Source: Chloroflexota bacterium (GTDB lineage: Bacteria > Chloroflexota > Anaerolineae > Aggregatilineales > Phototrophicaceae). From it: DNA of 64,000 nt. The translations under genes were made by a program, and so were the position numbers. Below the pieces are notes generated by a model that had not been told where the DNA came from, ran no database searches, and worked only from the letters and a program-made list of their open reading frames with translations. Position 1 is the first letter of the stretch. Each line of letters opens with the position of its first letter. Shown here one piece after another: positions 1 to 9,068 of the stretch. Where the stretch lies: assembly GCA_011525385.1 (NCBI GenBank), contig WTGF01000014.1, forward strand, positions 42,228 through 106,227, read 5' to 3'.

Positions 1-1293
1 CGTTAGAGGACCTTTGGGAGACGCACTATCGGGATCGTTGGCGACGGCGCCGGGCGGCGCGGGCACGGGCCCGCGCAGCAGCGGATCATCCGTATCGCGC
101 ATCCAGCGATCCAGGCGGGCGCGCATATCGCCCAGAACCCCGGCGTAGTCCGGATCATTGACCAGGTTGTCCCGTTCCGTCGGATCGTAATAGGTATCGT
201 AGAGTTGTTCCGCGGCGGGAGCGCGTGCCGCAAAGCCCTGGTCGAGGTAATCGTCCTTGGTCAATCCGTCATCGATATTGGGCAGCACGGGCGACTCGCG
301 ACGGTCATAACGGCGGATGTACTTAAAGCGTTCGCTGCGGACGGCGCGCTTCGGTTCGTAGGTAGCGTGGTAGGACACTTCCGCGAAGACCTCGTCTCGG
401 ATCGCATCCGCTTCTCCGCGCAGCAGCGGCATCATGGATCGCCCCTGCAACCAGGGCGGCGCCTCGATATCAAGCAAGTCACAAAGCGTCGGAAAGATAT
501 CAATGTGGCTGACCATGGCGTCGACGGATTTTCCGCCGCTGAATTCAGCCGGTCCGCGCATGATCAGGGCCACGCCTATGCCGGCATCGGTCAAACTGCA
601 TTTCATGCCCGGGAAAGCGATGCCGTGATCGGTGGTGTAGACAACGAGCGTATCTTCGCGCAGGCCCGCGTCATCGAGGGCAGCCAGCACCTGCCCCACC
701 TTGTCATCGAGGATCTTCGCCATGGCGACGTAATTGGCCATGTCTTGTCGAATGCGCGGCCTGTCGGGCAGAGGCAGGGGCGGCGACACATAAGCGGGAT
801 CAACATCGTGCTCGACCGGAAATTCACGATGGTTTTCGAAAAACCCGACTGTCAAGAAGAAGGGCTGCTGGGGCGCATCCTTAATGAAGTCGACGGCGCG
901 CAGATGCGCTTCGGCATGGTCCGTCGTCAGGATGCGGTCGTAGCCGATAGCTTCAGCGTCGCGATGAAATTGCGCGTTGGTGAGATGCTGGATGCCCGCC
1001 AGCGCCGATGTATAACCGGCGCCTTTTAAGCTGTGGATGATGTGCTGACGGAAATCGCCCAGGACAAAGCCGCGGTTGGCCAGGCCCAACATGCCGGCGC
1101 TGTGGGGCGATTGGCCGGTCAGCAGCGCCGCTCGGCTGGGCGAACAAGTGGGCGCGGCGCAATAGGCGCGCCGAAACAAGACGCCCTCCTCGGCCAGCCG
1201 CTGCAGATTGGGCGTCGGGATGCCGTAGCCGTAGGGCTGCAGATAGCGGCCGGTATCGTGTGAATGAATGTAGAGGATGTTTGGTTTTGACAT
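1..1293 (-). CDS. Sulfatase (type I, formylglycine-dependent), 3' end outside window
   Basis: The frame is open from ATG at 1293 to the window edge, giving at least 431 residues; the C-terminus is missing, not broken. The protein starts MSKPNILYIHSHDTGR, the usual sulfatase N-terminal metal-binding strand, and carries CAAPTCSPSRAALLTGQ near residue 45. In the family the Cys of CxPSR is converted to formylglycine, the catalytic residue. A later TTDHG motif supplies further metal ligands. It hydrolyses sulfate esters; the substrate cannot be read from the sequence. There is no evident signal peptide, so it is probably cytoplasmic. It follows the PhyH gene by 8 bases and is probably co-transcribed with it. 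Arylsulfatase, choline-sulfatase or heparan-type sulfatase remain possible. Confidence 0.92.
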   Translation of the reverse strand, partial: MSKPNILYIHSHDTGRYLQPYGYGIPTPNLQRLAEEGVLFRRAYCAAPTCSPSRAALLTGQSPHSAGMLGLANRGFVLGDFRQHIIHSLKGAGYTSALAGIQHLTNAQFHRDAEAIGYDRILTTDHAEAHLRAVDFIKDAPQQPFFLTVGFFENHREFPVEHDVDPAYVSPPLPLPDRPRIRQDMANYVAMAKILDDKVGQVLAALDDAGLREDTLVVYTTDHGIAFPGMKCSLTDAGIGVALIMRGPAEFSGGKSVDAMVSHIDIFPTLCDLLDIEAPPWLQGRSMMPLLRGEADAIRDEVFAEVSYHATYEPKRAVRSERFKYIRRYDRRESPVLPNIDDGLTKDDYLDQGFAARAPAAEQLYDTYYDPTERDNLVNDPDYAGVLGDMRARLDRWMRDTDDPLLRGPVPAPPGAVANDPDSASPKGPLT

Positions 1294-1301
1294 AGCGTCG
1301 C

Positions 1302-2087
1302 TCAGGCCGGCATCCAGTCTTCCTGGCCGCGGAAAGACATGTGCTGCGCCGGATCAAAGACCGGACGTTCCGCGTATATGTTCTTGTTGCTGGCGTCGGG
1401 CTGGCCGCGCACCAGGATGGGACGATCGCCTTCGCGTTTGATGCGGGTTGAGGTCGGGATGTAACGCAGCGTCAAGCCGATGCGCCAGGTATCGGAGGTA
1501 TTGGCTTCCGAGCCGTGGATGATTTTCGGATTGTGAACCGAGACATCACCGGGCTGTAGCTCCAGATTGACCACGTGCGAGTCATCGATCTGCGACGGGT
1601 GAATGCCGGATCCCAGGACATTTTTGCCATCTTTGACATCGATCATTTCTTTCCGGGAGAGCAGGCGATTATTCTGTGTGCCGGGCAGGACGCGCAGGCA
1701 GCCGTTTTCGCGGGTGGATGCGGTGGCGGCCAGCCAGATGGTCGTCACCTCCATCGGCTCCAGCGGCCAATAACTGCCGTCTTGGTGCCAGAGGACTTTC
1801 TGGCCATGCTTAGGCGGTTTGGCGATGTAATGCGCCGCCCACATGGCCACGTCCGAGCCGATGAATTGCTCGACGATGTCCACCAGCCGCTCGTCGCCGA
1901 CCAGCCTGTGCATGAAAGGATCCGTCACCAGCATGTTATGACCGAATTTCTCGGGGCGGACGCCGGGGTTGCGTTCCGCCAGCCAGTGCACGTGTTCGGC
2001 GGTTTCGCGGGCCAGATCGGCATCAACGGCGTTGCGGACGATGACATAGCCTTTTTCGTCATATTCCTGTTGCAAGGGGGTGGTCAT
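1302..2087 (-). CDS. Phytanoyl-CoA dioxygenase (PhyH) family protein
   Basis: This 261-residue protein belongs to the Fe(II)/2-oxoglutarate oxygenases of the PhyH family. The iron triad is visible: H101 and D103 in WHQDGSYWPLEP and H191 in KIIHGSEANTSDTWRIGL, with R202 placed to bind 2-oxoglutarate. Length is normal for the family. It should hydroxylate a small organic substrate in the cytoplasm; family members act on very varied substrates, so the name does not imply phytanoyl-CoA. It lies directly upstream of the sulfatase with an 8-base gap, so the two may act on the same sulfated or esterified compound (inference). Confidence 0.92.
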   Translation of the reverse strand: MTTPLQQEYDEKGYVIVRNAVDADLARETAEHVHWLAERNPGVRPEKFGHNMLVTDPFMHRLVGDERLVDIVEQFIGSDVAMWAAHYIAKPPKHGQKVLWHQDGSYWPLEPMEVTTIWLAATASTRENGCLRVLPGTQNNRLLSRKEMIDVKDGKNVLGSGIHPSQIDDSHVVNLELQPGDVSVHNPKIIHGSEANTSDTWRIGLTLRYIPTSTRIKREGDRPILVRGQPDASNKNIYAERPVFDPAQHMSFRGQEDWMPA

Positions 2088-2180
2088 TTTGCACCTCGTT
2101 TCTGAAAGGGAAATGCCGGAAACGCAGGAGATCTGTGGGCTGAATGATGGAATGAATTGGGGGGATTGTCAAGCGTTTGG

Positions 2181-2230
2181 ACCCCCACCCCCGGCCCCTC
2201 CCCCATAAAGAGGGAGGGGTGACTCGTCGC
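2181..2230. repeat. Dispersed CCCCTCCCC/GGGGAGGGG palindrome, copy 1
   Basis: An intergenic inverted repeat (CCCCTCCC... GGGAGGGG) preceded by a C-rich run and followed by GTGACTCGTC. The same layout, including the GTGACTCGTC tail, recurs at 58991-59040, and a related hairpin at 60017-60065. It lies upstream of the PhyH gene. The rest of 2088-2305 shows no gene. Confidence 0.8.
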
Positions 2231-2305
2231 TGAATCAAGTAATTCATCGGCCGAAAGAATTCCGATGAAGTTGATGCTGGAGAAGCGCTTAAGTGGACGA
2301 GTCCG

Positions 2306-2629
2306 CTATTTGATTTCGACTTCTTCTTTGGATTTGCGCGGGGGACGCTCGACCTGGAGCTCGAAGCTGATGCCGCCGAAATAATGGGCGCAGATATTGT
2401 AGATGACGACGACTATGGCGGTCGAGACCGCGCCGGCGGCGGCCCCCCAGAGGGCGGTCGACGCCAGGACTTGTCCGATCAGTTCCGGCGGAATGATGAC
2501 ATCCAGGAATTTGAAGATGGCGTTGAGCAGCAGCAGGATCACGATGGGCAGAACCGCGACGGCCGCCGCGACGAGGGCCGCGATCCTGACGGCGGAGACA
2601 AATCCGATGCGTTTGAGTGTGTAGGTCAT
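2306..2629 (-). CDS. Small two-helix membrane protein (DUF3566-like)
   Basis: The chosen start at 2629 (MTYTLKRIG) has a GGGAG ribosome site just upstream and gives 107 residues; the frame extends further upstream but without a better start. Two hydrophobic segments, about residues 14-37 and 50-76, flank a short loop with IIPPELIG; a charged tail (RPPRKSKEEVEIK) ends the protein. The arrangement resembles DUF3566 transmembrane proteins of unknown function. It lies between metH and PhyH on the same strand, 76 bases after metH, and could be the last gene of a metH transcript. Confidence 0.7.
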   Translation of the reverse strand: MTYTLKRIGFVSAVRIAALVAAAVAVLPIVILLLLNAIFKFLDVIIPPELIGQVLASTALWGAAAGAVSTAIVVVIYNICAHYFGGISFELQVERPPRKSKEEVEIK

Positions 2630-2705
2630 GGTGATTTCTCCCATTGATTGCGGACCCGGTCGATGTTTTCGTTGCACTAGGCTCTCAGTATCCCGATGCT
2701 TGGCA

Positions 2706-5700
2706 CTATCCCAATATCTGCCTCGCCCGATCAAGATTCCCGACGCTGTAATACTTGGCGTCGGGATGGTGGGTGAAGAGGGCGGCGGTGCTCTGCTCGG
2801 GCACCCACTGCCAGGACGCGGTCAGCGACAAGCCCAGCTCGCTTTCCAGTTGCGGCAGCAGTTTCAGGACAATGCCGTGGTCCGCAAGCTCGGGGCAAGC
2901 GGGATAACCCCAGCTGTAGCGCTTGCCCTGCCCTTCCGCGATGCCCAGTTGGCCTTGAACGATCTTGGTCAGGTAGTTGGCTGTGGCTTCGGCCGCTTGC
3001 ACCGCCAAGCCATGAAAGAAGTAAGCTTCGCTGTATTCGTCCGCGGCTTGCAGGCGCTCGAATTCCTGGGTGGCGACTTCGCCCACCGTCACCGTCTGCA
3101 AGACCATGACATCTGTTCTGCCGCCCTCTATTGACGCGAAGTAGTCGCTGATGCAGAGGAACTCGCCGTCGGGCTGGCGCGGGAAGCTGAAGCGAGCCGC
3201 TTCGATTTTTTCGCCCTTTTCGGCGAAGGTATCGCCGTCAAAGACGATCAGGTCGTCTCCATCGCTGTTGACGGGCAGGTAGGCGTAGACCGCTTGCGGC
3301 TTGAGCGTGCCGCGTTTATGCGCCTCCTTGGACATGCGTAGCAGGCGCGCTTCGAAATCCGCTTCGAGTTTCGTCCACTCAGCGCCCCGGGTGTTCTTTG
3401 CGCCCCAGGACAGGCGGAAGAGTTCCGGCTTGTGCAAGTGCTGTGTGACGATTTGCAGGGGCATATCGCGGATGACGCGGCTCCCCCAAAAGGGCGGCGT
3501 CGGGATGGCTGACGCGTCCTTGACGGTCTTGCGCGAGAGACCGCGCCCGGACCGTCTGCGACGGGGCGCTCGTTTGACCTCGGCATAAGCTTCGCTGAAG
3601 ACTTCGTCCAAAAACTGGTCGTGGCGCTCCCGGTCGAGCAGTTGATCGACCACAGCCAGACCCTCAAAGGCGTCCTTGCAATAGAAGACGCCGGGGTCAT
3701 AAGGTTCCTGCGATTCATCGAGGAAGAGGATGCGGCGGCCAAAGCGGCGGTTGATCGCCGCGCCGCCCACCAGCACGGGAATCTGCAAGCCGCGGCGCGC
3801 CAACTCGTTGACGATCAGCGGCATCTGCTTGGAGGTGCTGACCAGCAGCGCCGAAAGCCCGATGGCGTCGGCTTTATGTTCCAGCGCTTTGTCAATGATG
3901 GTATTGGCTGGCACCTGCTTGCCCAGGTCGTGCACGGTATAGCCGTTGTTGCTCAAGATGGTCTTGACCAGGTTCTTGCCGATATCGTGGACATCGCCGT
4001 ACACCGTGGCCAGCACCACGACGCCTTTGCTGACGCCTTCAATCTTGTCCATAAAACCTTCGAGGTAGGCGACGGACTTTTTCATCACCTCGGCCGATTG
4101 CAGGACAAAGGGCAGGATAAGCTCGCCGGCACCGAATTTGTCGCCGACTTCTTTCATCGCCGGCAGCAGTACATTGTTCAAAGCGTCGACGGCATCTTTG
4201 CGCGTGAGAATGTCGTCGATCAGCGCTTCGACGCCGTCCTTTTTGCGATGCACGATCTGCCAGTGCAGGGCTTCTTCGCTGCTCATGTCCGCGGTGGGAT
4301 CGACGACTTCGCCGCCCGCAAGCTGCACCTCGTTTTCCTCGAAATACTGGATGAAGCGCGGCAAGGCATCGGGGTCGCTGTTGAAGATCAAATCTTCGGC
4401 CACGCCGCGCTGTTCCGGCGGGATCTCGAAGTAAGGCGTGATATGCGCCGGATTGACGATGGCCATATCCAAGCCGGCTTTCACCGCGTGATACAGGAAA
4501 ACGCTGTTGAGCACGCCGCGCGCCGCCGCCCCGACGCCGAAGCTGACATTGCTGATGCCGAGCGCGGTCATCACGCCCGGGATCTCGTCTTTGATCAAGC
4601 GGATGCCTTCAATCGTTTCCACGGCGTCGTCCCGCAGTTCTTCCTGCCCGGTCGTCAGCGGGAAGGTCAGGTCATCGAAGATCAGGTCCTCCGGCGAAAG
4701 GCCATATTCGTTTAGCGCGATATCGGTGATGCGCCGGGCGATTGCCAGTTTCTTGTCGCGGCTATGCGCCATGCCTTCTTCGTCAATGGTCATGGACAGC
4801 ACGGCAGCGCCGTGTTTCACCGCGATCGGCATGATCTGGTCGATGCGCTCGCGGCCGTTTTCCAGGTTGTTGCCGTTGATGATGCCGCGGCCGGGATAGA
4901 GCGCCAGCGCGGCTTCGGCGACATCGGCTTCGGTGGTATCGATGATCAGCGGTGTCTCGACGGCCATCGAGAGCTTCTTCACCAGTTGCTGCATCTGTTC
5001 TTTTTCGTCGTCGCGTTCCGTCAGCGCCACAGCCACATCGAGCATGTGAGCGCCGCGGTTGACCTGCCCCACGGCGATTTCCACGATGCTGTCGTAGTCG
5101 TCTTCCAGCAGCAGGCCTTTGACTTTTCGGCTGCCCTGGCTGTTAACCCGTTCGCCGATGAGCGTCGGTCCCGGGTCCTGCATCATGCGCGTGGCCGTCA
5201 TGCCGCTGGAAGCTTGCGCTTCGCGAATGATCTGGCGTTTGCTTGGCGCGCGCAGTTGCGGGGGTTCCGCCTGCTTTTCTTGATAGGGCTGGCCATGCAC
5301 TTTTTCGTAGAGCTTCGCCAGATGTTCGGGCCTGGTGCCGCAGCAACCGCCTACGACATTGACGCCCCAGCGCGCGAATTCGCCGACCAGTTCGCTGAAG
5401 GGTTCCGGTCCCATGGGGTAAACCGCTTCGCCATCGACGTTGATGGGCAAGCCGGCGTTAGGCAAGACGCTAATGGGAAACGGCGAGCGTTCGACCAGGT
5501 ATTGAATGGGCTGACGCATATATTCGGGACCGGTGGAACAATTCATGCCCAGCACATCAATGGGCAACGCTTCCAAAGTGGTCAATGCGCCGGCGATATC
5601 GGTGCCGAAAAGCATACGACCGCTGACATCGAGCGTGATTTGCGCCTGCAAGGGAATGCGCCGCCCGCTATCAGCGAAATATCGATTGACTCCATATACC

Positions 5701-6254
5701 GCCGCCTTGACCTCGAGTATATCCTGCCCCGTTTCCAGCAGCAGCAAATCGGCGCCGCCTTCGACCAGTCCCCGCGCCTGTTCATGGAACAGATCCGCAA
5801 GCTCGTCAAAGCTGATATCGCTGAGATCGGGATCGTCGCCGGAAGGCAGTTTGCCGCTGGGTCCCATGCTGCCGGCGACAAAACGCGGAAGGCCCGTTTC
5901 CGCTTCGACTGCGTCGCAGGCGGCGCGGGCGATTTGTGCCGCGGCGCGGTTGATCTCGACTGCGCGGTCGCCCAGCCCGTGTTCGGACAGGGTCAAGCGA
6001 TTGCCCCGGAAGGTATTGGTCTCGACAACCTCGCATCCGACGCGCAGAAATGACGCGTGTATTTCGCGGATGATATCGGGACGAGTGATGACGAGGTAAT
6101 CGAGGCAATCCTGATACCCTTCGCCGCCGTAGTCCGCCGGACCCAAGTCGTAAGACTGGATGCTGGTGCCCATGGCGCCGTCGAAGATGACGATATGGTC
6201 CTCGATGGCATCGAGGTAACGTCGGTTGCTAAAGCCTTGAGTCGTCCTTTTCAT
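2706..6254 (-). CDS. metH: Cobalamin-dependent methionine synthase
   Basis: This 1182-residue protein has the full MetH module order. Residues 1-320 form the homocysteine-binding barrel with zinc ligands C239, C304 and C305 (GGCCGT). Residues 355-630 are the pterin-binding barrel (GERVNSQGSRK). Residues 650-740 are the B12 cap, and 745-880 the B12 domain with DVHDIGKN at 754-761, where H756 is the lower cobalt ligand. The C-terminus is the AdoMet-dependent reactivation domain, ending near WGYPACPELADHG. It transfers the methyl group of methyltetrahydrofolate to homocysteine in the cytoplasm. E. coli MetH is about 1227 residues, so it is complete. The ribosome site is weak. I saw no cobalamin or SAM riboswitch upstream. 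A second, broken copy of its first 45 codons lies at 8222-8367. Confidence 0.97.
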   Translation of the reverse strand: MKRTTQGFSNRRYLDAIEDHIVIFDGAMGTSIQSYDLGPADYGGEGYQDCLDYLVITRPDIIREIHASFLRVGCEVVETNTFRGNRLTLSEHGLGDRAVEINRAAAQIARAACDAVEAETGLPRFVAGSMGPSGKLPSGDDPDLSDISFDELADLFHEQARGLVEGGADLLLLETGQDILEVKAAVYGVNRYFADSGRRIPLQAQITLDVSGRMLFGTDIAGALTTLEALPIDVLGMNCSTGPEYMRQPIQYLVERSPFPISVLPNAGLPINVDGEAVYPMGPEPFSELVGEFARWGVNVVGGCCGTRPEHLAKLYEKVHGQPYQEKQAEPPQLRAPSKRQIIREAQASSGMTATRMMQDPGPTLIGERVNSQGSRKVKGLLLEDDYDSIVEIAVGQVNRGAHMLDVAVALTERDDEKEQMQQLVKKLSMAVETPLIIDTTEADVAEAALALYPGRGIINGNNLENGRERIDQIMPIAVKHGAAVLSMTIDEEGMAHSRDKKLAIARRITDIALNEYGLSPEDLIFDDLTFPLTTGQEELRDDAVETIEGIRLIKDEIPGVMTALGISNVSFGVGAAARGVLNSVFLYHAVKAGLDMAIVNPAHITPYFEIPPEQRGVAEDLIFNSDPDALPRFIQYFEENEVQLAGGEVVDPTADMSSEEALHWQIVHRKKDGVEALIDDILTRKDAVDALNNVLLPAMKEVGDKFGAGELILPFVLQSAEVMKKSVAYLEGFMDKIEGVSKGVVVLATVYGDVHDIGKNLVKTILSNNGYTVHDLGKQVPANTIIDKALEHKADAIGLSALLVSTSKQMPLIVNELARRGLQIPVLVGGAAINRRFGRRILFLDESQEPYDPGVFYCKDAFEGLAVVDQLLDRERHDQFLDEVFSEAYAEVKRAPRRRRSGRGLSRKTVKDASAIPTPPFWGSRVIRDMPLQIVTQHLHKPELFRLSWGAKNTRGAEWTKLEADFEARLLRMSKEAHKRGTLKPQAVYAYLPVNSDGDDLIVFDGDTFAEKGEKIEAARFSFPRQPDGEFLCISDYFASIEGGRTDVMVLQTVTVGEVATQEFERLQAADEYSEAYFFHGLAVQAAEATANYLTKIVQGQLGIAEGQGKRYSWGYPACPELADHGIVLKLLPQLESELGLSLTASWQWVPEQSTAALFTHHPDAKYYSVGNLDRARQILG

Positions 6255-6454
6255 GTGGAGAATGATAGCACAGGGTTGCTGTCTAGCGTAGTCAAGGTCG
6301 CCCCAAGGCGCTGTCCCCCCCGGTCCTCTATCGGACTGACGGCGGACTTCCGTGGCAATAGAATTAATGAGTTGGTATTACGGCTATCGTAGTCGATTTC
6401 CCAATGCCGTCGCTCCAACACAACCGGGGGCGCCCTATTCCGTCGTGATGGAAA

Positions 6455-6870
6455 AACGCAATGCGACGCAAATCACAACTTTTACAAAGCGTTGTGCCCA
6501 GGTTATTGACTGTCCTCATTTCAATAGTGCGCAGCATCTCCTGACATATTATGCTCATGTTAAGTGACTTTACGGTAATTTAACAGTGGAGCGCTTCAAT
6601 ATGTGGGCATGTAAAATCGCGAAGCGCAGCAATACAAGGTGTTTGGAAAGCGCCCTAACCACGATCTTCGCCACTCCCGATAGAAATGAAGCTTGCCTCT
6701 CACGATATATTTTGTTAATGTTAAGTATCTTAAAGACAAGTTAATATTCAGATCGCTTGAACTTGTGAGTATATCAAATCGCAATGCCACGCAATACAAG
6801 ACTTTAGAAAGCGCAGAAACTACAGTCTTCACCACCCCCGAAAAATCACGGATACGTCGGCAGGACGAGA
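6455..6870. repeat. Degenerate direct repeat, about 160-bp period, in the metH-MFS intergenic region
   Basis: The gap between metH and the first MFS gene (6255-6920) contains three diverged copies of one unit, starting near 6455, 6610 and 6775. Shared landmarks are AATCGC...GCAATACAA..CTTT..AAAGCGC, then ATGTTAAGT followed by TTAA and CGCTT-AA. The units are eroded and not open reading frames. No gene is seen in this gap. Confidence 0.5.
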
Positions 6871-6920
6871 ATCATACCGGTGTGGCGAGTATCGCCGACC
6901 GGGGGCTCTCGGAATTACAA

Positions 6921-8123
6921 ATGACAACCACAGTCGCTTCTATGGAAAGCAAGGTACAAGGTGACGAAGAGTTTCAGGCAAATCGCATCATCCTGATCAG
7001 CGGCGGGCATTTTGTGCATGATAGCTTCAGCGCTTTCATCGCGCCGCTGCTGCCGCTTTTGATTGACAGATTGGGTCTGTCGCTGCTGTTGGCGGGTTCG
7101 CTTTCGGTATTCTCGCTATTGCCATCACTGCTGAGTCCGCTGATCGGTTATCTGGCGGATCGCTTCACAGTCCGATATCTTGTGATATTCGCACCGGCTG
7201 TAACGGCAACCCTGGCGACCTTGATTGGCTTTATGCCAAGTTATGGCATGGCAGCGCTGCTGCTATTCACGATGGGCGTAAGCGTGATGTCTTTTCATGC
7301 GCCGGCGCCGGCGATGATCGCGCATATTGCGGGGGACAAGGTCGGGCGCGGCATGAGTTTCTTCGTGGCGGGCGGCGAACTCGGGCGAACGTTGGCGCCG
7401 CTACTGGTGGGCTTTGGTGTGGCGCAGTGGGGCATTGAAGGTTTGTGGCGCTTGATGTGTTTCGGCTGGTTGGCGACATTCATACTCTTCATCCGATTGC
7501 GGGATGTATCTGCCAAGCGAGACCGGGGAATGTCAAAAGCCAAGCCATTGCCGAAGAGAATTCTACGGGTCTTCGCGCCTCTGTTTGGTGTAATGCTGTT
7601 CCGCAATCTGTCAGTAAGCGGCCTCACCGCCTTCATGGTTGTTTATCTGGTGAATGTCCGCGGTTACGAACTGTTACCGGCGACGGGCGCGCTGGCGCTG
7701 TACGGACTGGCTGGCGTGGCAGGGGCGCTGGCGGGCGGCACACTTAGTGATCGCTTTGGCCGACGGAGGTTGGTGGCGCTGGCGGCGATATGTTCCGCTG
7801 TATTCATGTTGGTATTCGTACACGTCGACGGCCCGCTTTTGATCGCGGTATTGCTGGGGCTGGGCGCAGCCTCCTTCTCTGTGACACCGGTATTCCAAGC
7901 GCTGGTGCAAGATCAACTTCCGGATAATCGCGCCACGGCCAGCGGCATATTCTTTTTGTACGAGTATGGCGTACGCGCGTTCAATATCATGATCACGGGC
8001 GTTTTGGGCGACGCGCTTGGCCTTCAGACGGCTTTTATCGTCGCTGCTCTTGTTTCTCTGATTTCCTTGCCTTTGATCATGACCCTGCCAGCTGCACCTG
8101 TGGTCCGGCATGAGGACTTTTAG
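6921..8123 (+). CDS. MFS transporter, fosmidomycin-resistance (FSR)-like, copy 1
   Basis: The protein is 400 residues with about twelve hydrophobic segments. I chose ATG 6921 (MTTTVASMESK) because the paralogue at 10266 begins at the equivalent place and has the same length; the frame also extends upstream through repeat sequence. It carries the MFS loop motif YLADRFTVRYL between helices 2 and 3 and again SDRFGRRR between helices 8 and 9. The GGHFVHDSFSAFIAPLLP start and the FHAPAPAMIAH segment resemble the FSR-type efflux family. It should export a small molecule; the substrate is unknown. It is divergent from metH. Copy 2 lies beyond the restriction-modification genes. Confidence 0.88.
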   Translation: MTTTVASMESKVQGDEEFQANRIILISGGHFVHDSFSAFIAPLLPLLIDRLGLSLLLAGSLSVFSLLPSLLSPLIGYLADRFTVRYLVIFAPAVTATLATLIGFMPSYGMAALLLFTMGVSVMSFHAPAPAMIAHIAGDKVGRGMSFFVAGGELGRTLAPLLVGFGVAQWGIEGLWRLMCFGWLATFILFIRLRDVSAKRDRGMSKAKPLPKRILRVFAPLFGVMLFRNLSVSGLTAFMVVYLVNVRGYELLPATGALALYGLAGVAGALAGGTLSDRFGRRRLVALAAICSAVFMLVFVHVDGPLLIAVLLGLGAASFSVTPVFQALVQDQLPDNRATASGIFFLYEYGVRAFNIMITGVLGDALGLQTAFIVAALVSLISLPLIMTLPAAPVVRHEDF

Positions 8124-8221
8124 ATTGATAGCGGATTGTCTTCCCATTCGCTCAGAAACTGGCGGAGTTCCTTGCTTCTCAAGAGCAAGTCTTACATGGC
8201 TGTCCTCGGTAAGCAGAGTCC

Positions 8222-8367
8222 TGCCGCCGTAGTTCGCCAGCTTCAAGTCGTAAGACTGGATGCTGGCGCCTTGGGCGCCGTCGAAGATGACGATATGGTC
8301 CTCGATGGCATCGAGGTAACGTCGGTTGCTGAAGTGTTGCGATGATGATCTCATGGAGAACATGATA
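8222..8367 (-). pseudogene. Truncated duplicate of the metH 5' end
   Basis: About 146 bases closely match the metH start region at 6122-6270, including the run encoding NRRYLDAIEDHIVIFDGA and the start-proximal AACATGATAGCA. After LANYGG the similarity to metH stops, so only about 45 codons survive. It is a remnant, not a working gene. It marks the left end of a second copy of the metH-MFS unit. The rest of 8124-8453 holds no gene that I can support. Confidence 0.9.
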
Positions 8368-8453
8368 GCAGATAGGCTGGGAGTTTCCACCGTAGTGGAG
8401 GGACGTGTAGCTTGACTCTTGGAGCTATCCGTAGCGTAGCGCTGCAATAGGAA

Positions 8454-9068
8454 TCAAGGGAGAATGCCAACCAGGACAAGCGGAACGGCGGGAACGCCCC
8501 GTCCTTGCCTCAGAACATTGACTAAATCACGTTCATAGTACGGAACACCGGAGGACATTTCTCGTTCCAATATTTTCATCGGTAGAATTTCGATGCCAAC
8601 ATCAATGATATCTGACACATAAAAGCTTAAGTGCTTGACAAAAAGGTCATGAGCGACAAAGGCGTATTTGCCAAATTGAACTTCAACCGCTATGCGATCT
8701 TTCACGAAATCCGTCTGGTTATACGACATAATGGGTTCGCGACCGGCGTCTCGTATTGCCTTCTTCTGTACCTCAGCAGGCTGATTGTACACACCACGCA
8801 TTAGTTTTTCGTCGTCTGTAACCCAGAAAGTATTCCTGCGTTCGGTCCAGCCCTTGTTCCTGAAGCTTTCTGTGAATTCATCGTTCATATCCACCGGAGA
8901 GTAGAGCAATCTGCCGCGCATGGTCTTTTCTTTGGACACTTTGGTCTTGCATGCTTCGGCGTCCACGCTTGCAATAACACCTTGAATCTCGTCCCACAAA
9001 CCCTTGTGGTGCACGAGCATGTATTCCAAGCCATTTAAGTGAGAGTATTGCGCGGCGATCCGCATCAA
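8454..9068 (-). CDS. Type II restriction endonuclease, BglII/BstYI family
   Basis: This 204-residue protein matches the BglII-type PD-(D/E)xK fold in length (BstYI is about 203) and motif. D120, E129 and Q131 (QTDFVKDRIAVEVQFGKYAF) keep the nine-residue Asp-Glu spacing and the unusual E-x-Q of the BglII active site (D84, E93, Q95). The C-terminal half has the family's KILEREMSSGVPYYERD segment. It should cleave unmethylated DNA at a palindromic site, probably containing GATC as in BglII (AGATCT) and BstYI (RGATCY); the exact site is inference. Its start overlaps the methyltransferase stop by 4 bases (ATGA), so the two are translationally coupled. Base composition is lower in GC than the neighbours, suggesting transfer. 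Confidence 0.85.
   Translation of the reverse strand: MMRIAAQYSHLNGLEYMLVHHKGLWDEIQGVIASVDAEACKTKVSKEKTMRGRLLYSPVDMNDEFTESFRNKGWTERRNTFWVTDDEKLMRGVYNQPAEVQKKAIRDAGREPIMSYNQTDFVKDRIAVEVQFGKYAFVAHDLFVKHLSFYVSDIIDVGIEILPMKILEREMSSGVPYYERDLVNVLRQGRGVPAVPLVLVGILP

Noticed and set aside
205..1029. Long plus-strand open frame opposite the sulfatase
   Set aside because: It is the antisense of a gene with clear catalytic motifs; the translation shows no domain. Similar antisense frames over metH, the Gfo/Idh gene, the FGGY kinase and the binding protein were dropped for the same reason.
6255..6454. Cobalamin or SAM riboswitch before metH
   Set aside because: I looked for the B12 box and SAM-I core on the minus strand and saw neither; the leader is short and unstructured by eye.
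6455..6870. CRISPR array
   Set aside because: Repeat units are about 160 bases and strongly diverged, with no short identical repeats or uniform spacers.
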